Shown here piece by piece: positions 38,318 through 48,227 of a stretch of DNA of 64,000 nucleotides; within the stretch, counting starts at the first letter, position 1, and every line of letters begins with the position of its first letter. The DNA is taken from the NCBI GenBank assembly GCA_037954325.1, contig JBBMNZ010000016.1:3882001-3946000 (forward strand), given 5' to 3'. The translations under genes and the position numbers were made by a program. The notes under the pieces were generated by a model that saw only the letters and a program-made list of their open reading frames with translations, ran no database searches and was not told the DNA's origin. The stretch is from Fistularia commersonii (Eukaryota; Chordata; Actinopteri; Syngnathiformes; Fistulariidae).

Positions 38318-40620
38318 ATGGGAAGCTTCGAGGGACATGCACTGCCTGGGAGTTTATTCCTAGTAGCTGCACTCTGGTGGGTCGCAAAGTATTCACTGTG
38401 TCACGCAACCCGCAAAAATAAAAGTATTGGTTCCACACGGCTTTCTGGCAGAGCGTTACAGCGTCGCTTGGAGATTATTGAAAGCTCTACTGTTCTCTTC
38501 TTCTCTATTGTTGGTAAGTCCCTCTGAAAGTATTTCAAGAAAAAGATAAACTATGAAAAAGTAAATTCTAACTGTAAGCTGTATCCGGTCATAAATGAAG
38601 GTGTGTTTTATCTATTGTGCTCCCCAGGCATGTTAGCGGAGCAGTATGTAGCAGATGGACCAAAGTTTCAGCTGTATGATGTCAAAGAAAAACACTGGAA
38701 GGATCTGATGAATTGGCAGCACACCGTCATGTACCTGTTTTTCGGGCTGTCTGGGGGCGTGTCACTAATCCTACACACCACCGAGGCTGCTCCGCTGGCG
38801 CTGGATAGGTTGATGCTGGCTATAGCTTTCTTTAATGAGGGTAGGAAAAGGCAGATGTTTCATTTCTGAGATAATATCACAAGTTTTAAATGTTCTTATT
38901 ATTGCAATTTAGACTCTTGAGGCATCCTGGCAGTGTAAAGGTTACCAAAGTGCAGGTCAACACACATACGACAGTCAAGATGATAAACTAAAATGAAATT
39001 TTTAAATGATTTGAGTAACTGTGTTGTGGTGTTCTGGCTTATTTTCTTATCACTTTTTCCACAAATCAACCTGAGAAAATTCCATACGAAAAAAAAAAAA
39101 TCAAGACATTAAAAAAAATAAAATAAAACAGTGATTAATAGGCTGGAAATAATAGCTTCCAGGAATAAAGGAATCACAAATGCAGTAATGTGTATATATA
39201 GACATTTTGCTGCAGTGGTCACATTTTGCTTGAATACCTGGAAATCATTCTCACATTCATAGCCTCTATCAGAAAATAAAGTAATCTGTCATTTATTGGG
39301 AGCTGTAGATTTCACATCAATATCAAAATTGTATTTCATACGATCAAGGTTTTATATAATAAAGAACAAGATGTTGCATAAAAAAACCCAACATAATTTA
39401 CTGAAACTGCTTTGCTAGTTCAGAGATCAACTATTTACAGTGATTTTCCCATAATTTCAAGTACTACCAATCAATATAACCATTCAAAATGAAACCGAAG
39501 AAATATACTCACTGAAAGATGGGCAAACATTCATTTAGAATTTCATTATACCTCCTCTTATACATGCTACCAATCAATTTTGTAATCAATTCTGGTAGCA
39601 AATTTTCCCACAGCGACAAGATTTTCTCTTTTAACTCAACAATATTTTTAGGGTGTAATTTCATCAATTCTTTTTTAATATTCATTTTTAATATTAATTC
39701 ATCATGTATTTTTTAGGGGAACAATTCATTACATATAAAGATTTTTATAATTTACCTGTTTACCTCCTTTACACTAAAACAAAGGAAAAATTTGGACTTT
39801 GTGCTACTTCTAGGTAATGATTTTACTGGTCTGGCCCTCTTGACGTCAAATTAGGCCATATGTGGCCCCCAGACCCCTCTTTATGGTCACATAAACCAAT
39901 GTTTGCACATTTTCTGTGCAATCGCGACTGCTCTTTATCAAATATTTTACACAGAAATTCTAAATAGGTTTTCACTCCGTGGCCGCGGTGTATAATGCAT
40001 TCTCTCAATGTCGCAGGATTTCTTTTCCTCTACCACCTCCACGGCAGAAGCATGCTGGATGTCCACTTGCATCAGCTCCTGCTCTATGCCATCTTTGGTG
40101 GCGCCCTGATTGCTTTTCTTGAGATCTTCCACCGCGGCAACATCATCCTGGAGCTGCTGCGCTCCACACTGATACTCCTGCAGGGAAGCTGGTTCTGGCA
40201 GGTATATGTAAATGCGATGACGTGTTGAAAATTCGTGCCGTCGCTCACTGTGACCTAACATTCTTTGATAATATAGATTGGATTTGTGCTGTACCCTCGC
40301 TACGGCCCTGAATGGGACATGAAGGATCACAACAACATGATGTTCATCACCATGTGCTACTCGTTGCATCTTGCCTTTGCCGTTTTTGTCGTGGGTTTGC
40401 TTCATTGCGTTGTCAGCTGGTGAGAATGGCCAAAATCTCTCATAAGAATATACACAGTCCTTACAACAACCTGCCATCATCCAGACATTGCATTTCAGCG
40501 ACTTTTTTGTGCTCTCTTTTTAGTGTTGTCCGAATCAGATTGAAGAGGACGCCTCCAGTGGAAATAGGCCTCCTGAAAACCAGGGACAGGGATCAGGAGT
40601 CAGAAGATGAGGCTTTATGA
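38318..40620 (+). CDS. tmem45a: Transmembrane protein 45 (5 coding exons)
   Basis: Exons: 38318-38513, 38628-38840, 40017-40201, 40277-40419, 40524-40620 (834 nt, 277 aa; human TMEM45A/B are about 275). It starts MGSFEGHALPGS, as in the family (MGNFRGHALPGT). Other family landmarks are WWVAKYS, LYDVKEKHW, the His-rich FLYHLHGRSMLDVHLHQLL, LELLRSTLILLQGSWFWQIG and VLYPRYGPEWDMKDHNN. The tail PPVEIGLLKTRDRDQESEDE matches human SSEVGLLKNAEREQESEEE. This is the multi-pass DUF716 family, found in endomembranes; molecular function is poorly known. Paralogue choice (a rather than b) rests on synteny with the lnp1-like gene. The 3' UTR appears to run into a SINE at 40,879. Confidence 0.93.
39790..39880. 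mobile_element. MITE end fragment
   Basis: A CTGGTCTGGCCCTCTTGACG block closely followed by TGTGGCCCCCAGACC is typical of the terminus of a fish hAT-type non-autonomous element. It lies in tmem45 intron 2, and its other end was not located. Confidence 0.45.
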
Positions 40621-40878
40621 GCTGGATAATTACTCTACAAAATTTCAATCAGGGACATGAAATTTTACAATTCCAGCTGCAGAAGCCCTGAAGTAAAACA
40701 CATGGCATACAGACAGAAAAGATTTCTGGATGCCCAGCTCTACCTCTGCGTGATTTCAGTCAGCCGTAATTCCCTGTGGCCTTACTGCAATTGTTTGCTG
40801 GTATTTATTTTGATGTGGCCCAATACTTGGCGTATTTTATTTCCTAATTTTTTTTAACTAAATTTCATATATAGATCA

Positions 40879-41089
40879 GGCGGCGTGGCGCAGTTGTTCT
40901 CGGAACCCGACGTTCCTGGTTCGATTCTCGGTTCCTCCCAGCCCGTGGAAGTGTTGTTGAGCAAAACAATGAGCCTTTAACCGCTACCCTACCGCCTTCT
41001 GGTGGGGTAAAGCAGGGGTCAAATTTTGCTGATGATGTGCTCTATGTATATCTGTATGTGACAATAAAGGCATTTCTTCTTTCTTCTTC
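40879..41089 (+). repeat. tRNA-derived SINE in the tmem45 3' region
   Basis: The tRNA-like head has an A box (GCGTGGCGCAGTTG, 40,884 on) and a B box (GGTTCGATTCTC, 40,918 on). A conserved body (CCGTGGAAGTGTTGTTGAGC) follows, and the tail is TGTGACAATAAAGGCATTTC. The AATAAA at 41,063-41,068 is the first good poly(A) signal after the tmem45 stop. The head does not fold as an intact tRNA gene. Confidence 0.85.
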
Positions 41090-41589
41090 ACAAAACCAGC
41101 TAACAATACAGTTAAAAGATCAATGTGCTTCATTTTATATTCAAAAAAACAGCTCACGCAAGACAAAGTTAAGCTTCCTGACTTCATGGGGAGAAGCCCA
41201 ATTTACATTTTATGGATTTATGAAATGCTTTGTTTTGGTTGCCTGATGCAAGTTTATGGGAATAGGGCTTATTTATGCGATTGGTATAAGATTGGAGTAA
41301 CTTGGGGTGGTTGTGCACCAGCATTATAATAGCCTACCCAGGTAAATGCGCTGCACTATTCACCCTGTGTTGTTCCTTTTGTTGCCTCCCTCTAATATTC
41401 TACTCCCATCTCTTAGCTATGCACACACAAACACACGCAACTGATATTTCAGATTTTAACATGCCATTGTATTTTCAGTTCAACTTATATCTGCCATTTG
41501 TTATGTGACTTTAATAAATAATACATTTTTTGCCTTTCCTGAAACGGCCCCGACCCTTCCTCAGCCTGTCAGACATTTTGGTGATTCAT

Positions 41590-41602
41590 TGCCATCTTGT
41601 GG
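41590..41602 (-). promoter_or_regulatory. CTCF-like motif (minus)
   Basis: Minus strand reads CCACAAGATGGCA, a good match to the CTCF core. It lies near the border between the 3q12-like gene block and the sft2d2-chd1l-traf3ip2 block. Confidence 0.4.
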
Positions 41603-41639
41603 TGCCATGAATCACATTAACATCCCCAGCATTTTCACC

Positions 41640-42590
41640 TCCTGGCTTTCCTGGGGCATTGTTGACTGAGATGACTGAGATTGCCAACCCAGAGTTCCTC
41701 GTCCCAAGCAACACGCTATCTTTTCCCAGTGAACTCGGAATTGTACCTAGACAGATGTGCTCTGTACACAACAAATGAGAAGTACGGAGGATACGTGCTT
41801 TTAGGTGCCTGACACCAACTCCAATGACACAGATGAACAGTATCCACTGGATATCAATGCTCCTCACACAATATCAAACGCAAAGCTCGGCCGTCTTGAA
41901 ACAGAAAGTCACATATTACTGTCAGATGGTGATGAAAGTGTTTGATGTTATGCCAGAAATACAGATCTAGCTCTCAATCTGCACAGAGATTGGGATGACT
42001 TCTAACAGTTACTACATAGAATCATAGTTTCTCCCAAAAGACACTCTGTGGGATGAAGCCGAATGCATTCTCTTAAGTTTGCAGAGCTCACATAGACAGG
42101 ATAAGCGCTCTTCGATCAACCTGAGAAATCTGTGTGACAGTGAAGAACTGGTTCACAATTCCACAATCAGGAGAGAGTACAACTCTTTCCTCCCAATTCG
42201 AACGTTTAGCAAGTGGCCAGATCCCCCGACAACTGGATTCAGTCATTTTGAGCAGCAGATGCCTCTTTTCATCTTTGCAGCCTGTTGAGCAATGAATGTG
42301 TTAGTTTCTCAGTGCCTAAGTCGTCTCCCTGACAGCTTCCTTGCTTTCCCACGATATCCTCCAACAGGTTTTCAGGCTGCCTCACTGAAGGCCCTGAAGT
42401 TGGACCATTGGATTTCCATGTCCCCGACTTACCCTTGAAAGATACAACACTTGCAAACCTCAAACCTGGCTGTTTGTGTATCCTCAACCCCACACAGAAC
42501 TTTCACCTAGAGAAAATACCAAAAAACACCAGATCGTCAAACATCTCTCCTGAAGCTTGGTTCCAGATCAATGTAAAAAATTCAATTAAT
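41640..42590 (+). pseudogene. Possible decayed coding sequence, unidentified
   Basis: Unlike its surroundings, this stretch is near-balanced in base composition and has fairly long plus-strand open segments: KDTLWDEAECILLSLQSSH onward to SHFEQQMPLFIFAAC (about 42,043-42,286), and a second frame with GPEVGPLDFHVPDLPLKD onward (about 42,365-42,575). Stops and frame changes separate them, and no start or splice set joins them. I do not recognise the family. It could be a relic host gene or transposon. Confidence 0.3.
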
Positions 42591-43230
42591 TATCTACCAT
42601 ACAAAATCTTTCATACTTACCTATATATTTGCTCCTCATTAAAAAAAAAAATCACACTTTTTGGAGATAGTACTGAATGTGTGTCACTAACTTTTTGTCT
42701 GTATGATGTAATTTCCTCAATATGTGAAAACACATTTGTAAACTCATGGAGAAAGGCTTTAGCAAAGACTGTTAGACAAGAGAAAGACCAATTAGTTAAC
42801 ATCACCAATTCATATAACATAATCATTTTTGATGTGGGTCAGGACAGGCTGATTTTTTGCTGTAAAAAGAAAATTAAAAGGAAAAAAAAACAACAATTAC
42901 TGTACTTTCCCCCTTTTAAACAAGAGAGACATATATGACTCTTTATATGAATATATAATCCACCATCAGATGATGTTCATATGAAATACTCTGCATTTAA
43001 ATAGTAGGTTTGCAGCACTACAATAAGTAACGCCTGTTTGTCTTTGTTGACATGTTTCATAGAATTACTTCCTGCACAAACAAAAAGATCGTTCATATTT
43101 AGTTTTTATTGATATTATTCCTCTTTTTGAATAATAATAATTGGAAAACAAAACATTTCTGCTATTACAATCACTACGCATATCATCATCATTATTATTT
43201 TTATCAACATCCGGGCTGATAACACAATGG

Positions 43231-43262
43231 TATTTTATTTTATTTTATTTTATTTTATTTAA
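43231..43262. repeat. (TTTTA)n microsatellite
   Basis: Six or so TTTTA units ending in AATTAAAG, about 200 bases upstream of the sft2d2 start codon. Confidence 0.85.
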
Positions 43263-43458
43263 TTAAAGTTGCTTGTTTTTTTTTTTGTTTTTTTGTTTTT
43301 TTTCTTGACTTCCGTCCCTCCTCAGTGCTCAGTAGTGACGCCATTGTCTGCACCGGCCAGGTAGAAATGTGACGTTGCGTGTCGCAAAAAAAAAAAAAAA
43401 AGACGTTTATCTCTCACTAGGAAACAATCTCACACTCTTTACCCAGCATCTGTCCGGG

Positions 43459-46016
43459 ATGGATAAATTAAAATCTGTCCTGAGCGGGGAAGAAGCGCGA
43501 AACAATGATCGGACCGTTTTGGAGGTAAAAAAAAAAAAACCCGAACCGCGACTCGTTTCTTTTTTTTTAAGAGTTTCACTCGGATCACCTGTTTTAAGTA
43601 ATAAACTTTGCAGACTGTGAATGAGGCTTCCACGCTGGGCTGGGGGACGCGGCTGAAAGGCTTCATCGCGTGTTTCGTGGTGGGGGGCGTCTGCACAATT
43701 CTGGTAAGGGACCCCAGTTAATGCCATTACATTTTTGCAATGAGATATTATGGTGTTCTGTGAGAAGAAAATGCAGGGAAAACTGATGTTGCATTACTGG
43801 TTGATCTTGATCTGAGGAATGCTGAGGATGGATTCCTTTCTGTAACATGTTGGAGAAACCAGTTTGTCTGTTGGTGCAGCCTCATTGTTTTCCTTTTCCG
43901 ATTATTGACTGCCACGGATATAAATATATTTTTTTAATCATTATTTTCAAAGGTTGTGATGTGCAATTTTCTACTGTCATCTGTGATGTGGGTGTTTTTG
44001 AGTTTTCTAGATATTTTTAAATAAAGGGAGAATGGGGTCAGTAAATGTAAAAGTTTGCCAACTAAAAGGAATTTTCATTGCATCTGGGGAGAAATTGCTT
44101 TTGGAGCAATTCAGAGTCATCTTAAAAATTAAAAACAAATGACCTGAAAATGGCAATTAAAAGTCTTCAGGATAAACAGCGCGCTAAGACAAAAAAAAGC
44201 AGATATTTAAAAAAAAATGAATACCTTAGAATTTTTAAGGTTGTGTTGGAAATCTCAAGTATGTTTTGTTTGTTTTGGACAACTCTTTGGTTTTGAATAT
44301 TTTGGTACTAGCATTATTTTCTCTCTTCAGAAAAATGAATATTGTCAAACAAGACATGGCTTCTAAAATAATTATTAATAAAAAAATAGAAATGATCTGC
44401 TTTTGGGCATGATTTTGCCTTTTGTCACTGTTTTTCGGGCTTCAAAAGAAACATAATTTGTGAAGAGAGCAGCCTGGGTGGAAAAACAAATGGCTGTAAA
44501 ATTACTTGTAATTGAAGATATACAAAAAAGAAAACCTGAAAGTTGTCACCCTAAAAATTATCATGGATTTAGCATATGATTGATGAAGCAGTTTCAAAAA
44601 AAAAGCAATGCCAGGTTACTGATACTATGCATTATCAAATAAAAGGATGTGCATTAATCTCAATTATTGAACCACAGTTAATGTGCAGTGTTCCCGCTGC
44701 TTAAAAAGGCTCAATGGCCCCTGCTGATCTAAATGTGATTGAAGTGTCGCCCACAATGTCGACATTTATTATGTGCATTGCAGGGAGTGTGTGTGCTGTT
44801 CCTACCCCACATTGGCATCACTCTCTTCATCGTCTTTTACACTTTTGGAAACATTTGTGCTTTGGCGAGGTCAGTATCAAGCACAAGACCAAAATTGTTA
44901 CTTGGATGCACGCTGGAGTTCCTAAGTTGATGTTTTCCAATTTGGTCTGCAGCACCGTGTTCCTGATGGGGCCGATGAACCAGCTAAAAAAGATGTGTGA
45001 TAAAACGAGAGCGTTGGCCACCACAATCATGATTGTGAGCACTCTTTAACCTTTTAACACAAGTTGATTTATAGTCAAGCAAAAACTTTTAGTTTTAATT
45101 TTCTTTATTTTTCAAATGTGCATTTTTTCTTAGAATATTTGAATTTTACTGTTTAGCCCTTGATGTTTTTACCATGATTTTTTTCAAAGTGTTAAGTTTG
45201 TCTCTGCTGACTGAAAATGATATGAAAAAAATTATGATTAATTAGTAAAATAATTTTGTATCAGCATTTTTCCCCTCCTCAGCAAATTCAAATGAATATG
45301 CTCAAAAGGCACTGGCTATTTTGTTAAATGGTTTTGCTTTTTGTTAAGACTATTTGTTAGTGTTGGTCTCTATCTTCTGGCCTCCTAAGGTGATCTTATG
45401 TTACGCTATAGTAAAGACATGTAGAATGAGGATGTGTGTTCAAGCTTCCATAGGGTTGAGAAACTTTATAACATAAATTCGGTTGAGATATTGTTGCATA
45501 AGAATCTCTACCAAATGTGCATAATTTATACTAATAGATAAATTGATTGCATATTAATGCTATCTTTTTTTCCCATTGGTTCTTCTAGACTTGTCTCGTG
45601 TTGACTCTCTGTGCAGCTTTCTGGGTGAGTTACTTTTACTCGCTTTCAACTCAATTAAAAGTGCAAATGCAATCGTTTTGATACATTTCAATCATCTGTT
45701 TTTTTTCCTCAAAGTGGAAGAACTTTGGTCTTGCTTTGCTATTTTGCATCTTGCAGGTTCTGGCATTCTCATGGTGAGTCCTTGATTTTTAAAATAATTT
45801 CCAATTAAGTGTTTGCTTGGTTCGCAACTTGAAATGTAATCCGTTACCAGGTACAGCCTGTCCTACATCCCATGTGCCAGGTTCGTAATTTCAATTGCAT
45901 TTATTAATGTTTTGTTTTTTTTCTTTTAAGTGTTATATCCATTGTGCTCTTCTAACATCTACATATGACTTTCTAGGGAGGCTATTTTGAAGCTGGTGTC
46001 AATCTGCATGAAATAA
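43459..46016 (+). CDS. sft2d2: Vesicle transport protein SFT2B (8 exons)
   Basis: Exons: 43459-43524, 43614-43703, 44784-44869, 44953-45034, 45589-45624, 45715-45773, 45851-45880, 45977-46016 (489 nt, 162 aa; human SFT2D2 160). It starts MDKLKSVLSG in a good context (GGGATGG). Family blocks are KGFIACF, VFYTFGN, STVFLMGPMNQLKKM, TLCAAFWW and FCILQVLAFSWYSLSYIP. Four hydrophobic segments with short loops fit the SFT2/Got1-like tetraspan fold. Yeast Sft2 acts in fusion of endosome-derived vesicles with the late Golgi. KGFIACF favours SFT2D2 over SFT2D1 (which has KWFAICF). Several exons are very short (30-40 nt). AATAAA signals at 46,550-46,555 and 46,988-46,993 imply a 3' UTR of 0.5-1 kb. Confidence 0.93.
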
Positions 46017-48110
46017 GCCTTGATGCCAAGGGCTGGATTAAACCCTCATTTTTTTCCTTTTTTTGAGTTTTTAGAGAGAGGCAGGTCCTATTTTTTAAGT
46101 TATTGAAACAACTGCTTCGGCGTCTGTGACTCTCCCTGCTTTGTGCCTCTCTTCTTTTGATACAGTATATTTGATTTCATGAATTTACGTCTTAATCTCA
46201 AAGTTTGAATTATGCCTCATCAACTGTTTTTAAGTGTTTATTTTAATGATTCTTGTCTTGTGCCTTAATACAGTATATGGAAGTGTTTCTTATAAAACTA
46301 AGGTGTTATTTGTTTATTTAAATTGATACACATTAGCAATGTTATTTCTCAAGATTTAGAGGATTCAATTATTTCCCATAAACTCATTTTCAAAGAATCC
46401 TGTTTTTTACTTGACTGTTCAGGCCGCAGTCTGCAAAAAGCTCAGACACATGAAACGTAACTCAAACACTCCGAAATAATATTCAGTATATTGTGTTTCA
46501 TCACAGTTTTTCTTTTCTCGACATGGGTTTTTAGTTTAGTTCTAATTACAATAAATGTGACAAGTTATGTCAGCATATTGATACTAGGAGCTTTTTTGTT
46601 TGTTTTATAAAACAAATCTTTATTTTTCAACTGAATATATTGAGTTGAATAAGGAGTTTGAAAACTTGCAGACGTTCCCTTGTTGTAAACCATACAGTCG
46701 TTAGGCATTTATCATATAGAGGTTGAATAGAGTACATGGTACTTGCAGAGAAAATATTTGTCCCATTTTTTACTGAAAAAGAATTTAATAGAAAAATGCA
46801 CATGAGAGTTTATTAAACCCTCACTCCACAGGTTTGACTCAGCCACTTTCAGATTTTTTTTTGTTTACCTTTTACTTTTATTGAAGATTTTTTTCAACAA
46901 AAGTGACTATCACCACTCATGTTTTGGGTTGTATGAACTGTCTTAGTTGTAGACTAAAGAAATGATGACCTATTGTATATTTGTACCAATAAAGGAATGG
47001 AAATGTTCAAATTAAATTGGGATGTTTTTCGCATTTTGATTAAAAAAGAAAATAATGCCCCGGGTACATTAGCACTTGTATTGACAACATGCCTTGTATC
47101 GGCATATTTGGCCAAAAAAGGCCAAATATGCCGACTTGGTTGTGGAGCGTCGGGAAGCTGGCTGGAAGACCACCATCTTACCCCATTGAGGTGGAATACC
47201 GAGGCTTTTCAACCATGTGCCTTTTGAGGGACGCAGGAGTGACCGGCGGCAGGTTGAAGAAAGAAGTTAAAGCGCTGGCAGCGGAGGCAGAGAAAGGCAG
47301 CTTTTAGCTCTGGCTGAGGAGGAAGGTCAGGTGCTGGGGAAAGAGCAGCTAACCCAAACAACAGCCGCAGGGGGTAACACTACTCAGCTGCTGGGAGTGA
47401 CAGGGAGACGTCTCTGTCGCTGCCCCGCCACCAGGAGATGTTCCAGGCATATAGGGGCCAAACATTGACGAATGGTCGTTTCCGATCCCACAGCTGGTGT
47501 CCCTGCGGCTGACCCATAGGAACGGTATGTGCGACAAGCAGAAATGCGCAGGAGGAACTCTATCCCCCTACCTGTACGTTTGCAAAATGCACTACGGACG
47601 TCAAAGTAAGAATGTCATTGTACATGGAGACATGTTTCCAAACTCTGCATTTGACAATAAACACTTTGAATTTTGGAAATTATTTCTTACAGGATTCTGT
47701 CAAACATATTAGGACACACCAATACATATCTTCCTCAAAAAGGGTTTCCAGTTGATGCAGTATTTTGTTTTATACCCAATAATTTGAACTTGTATTTCCA
47801 GGGAAACATGATGTGAATCAGTCACCAGACCCACTCTTTCCATTATTTTTATAAGTAAACTTAACATGAGCAATATAAGAAAACACTTTTACAGAATGGA
47901 AATCCTTCTTCTTTGCTTCTCATGTACACGTTTTTCCCCGTATTTTGTCCATGACATTTGTCGCCATATTTTTTTTTTAAATAAAGGTAATGTGAAAAAC
48001 ACATACAAAAACATGTAAACATTATTGTGTCGTCCAATGAACTGGATTGAAGACTAATATTTACAAAATTGTAAACTGATAAGATATTTCTAAAGTGAAC
48101 CGCGGGCTTT
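46017..48110. other. Intergenic, sft2d2 3' UTR and a LINE remnant
   Basis: The left half is the probable 3' UTR of sft2d2. The right half contains a perfect inverted repeat (47,100-47,133) at the edge of a LINE-derived segment (about 47,134-47,690). Nothing else is recognised. Confidence 0.5.
47134..47690 (+). mobile_element. Fragment of a LINE ORF 3' end
   Basis: Plus strand encodes LWSVGKLAGRPPSYPIEVEY, RGFSTMCLLRDAGVTGGRLK, KEVKALAAEAEKGSF, then a stop, then LWLRRK. This resembles the region after the reverse transcriptase in some fish non-LTR elements (VEVGxRGF ... AAExxSxWLWxxR), remembered from annotated copies. A tail with ACAATAAACACTTTG follows. The element is 5'-truncated and interrupted by stops. 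Confidence 0.6.
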
Positions 48111-48227
48111 CTCCCGCATCACGTGACCAAAACAGGAAGTGTTTTGCGGCCGGAGCCCGCCTTCCACGGGGCGCTTGTCGCGACTTGTTGAAGTGTTTTC
48201 TTGTATGTGTTCAGTTGTACAAGAACT
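48110..48227 (+). promoter_or_regulatory. chd1l proximal promoter
   Basis: A CpG-containing stretch immediately upstream of the chd1l start codon. It has a palindromic TCACGTGA E-box (48,119-48,126; USF/TFE type) and an ETS site ACAGGAAGTG (48,132-48,141) 5 bases apart. There is no TATA box at the expected distance. Confidence 0.5.

Larger units (their letters stand above)
41090..43458. other. Intergenic, with possible decayed coding remnant and sft2d2 promoter
   Basis: Between tmem45 and sft2d2. A CTCF-like motif lies at 41,590-41,602 (minus). Non-repetitive sequence of coding-like composition spans about 41,640-42,590 (see separate entry). A TTTTA repeat occupies 43,231-43,262. The sft2d2 promoter should lie in the CpG-containing 43,300-43,450. 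Confidence 0.5.

Noticed and set aside
40879..40950. Possible tRNA gene (A box and B box present)
   Set aside because: Spacing and arms do not give an intact cloverleaf, and a SINE body and AATAAA-containing tail follow. It is a tRNA-derived SINE head.
42408..42938. 176-codon frame as a real gene
   Set aside because: Its second half is AT-rich with Lys runs from A-tracts, and there is no supported start or splice; kept only as part of a possible decayed remnant.
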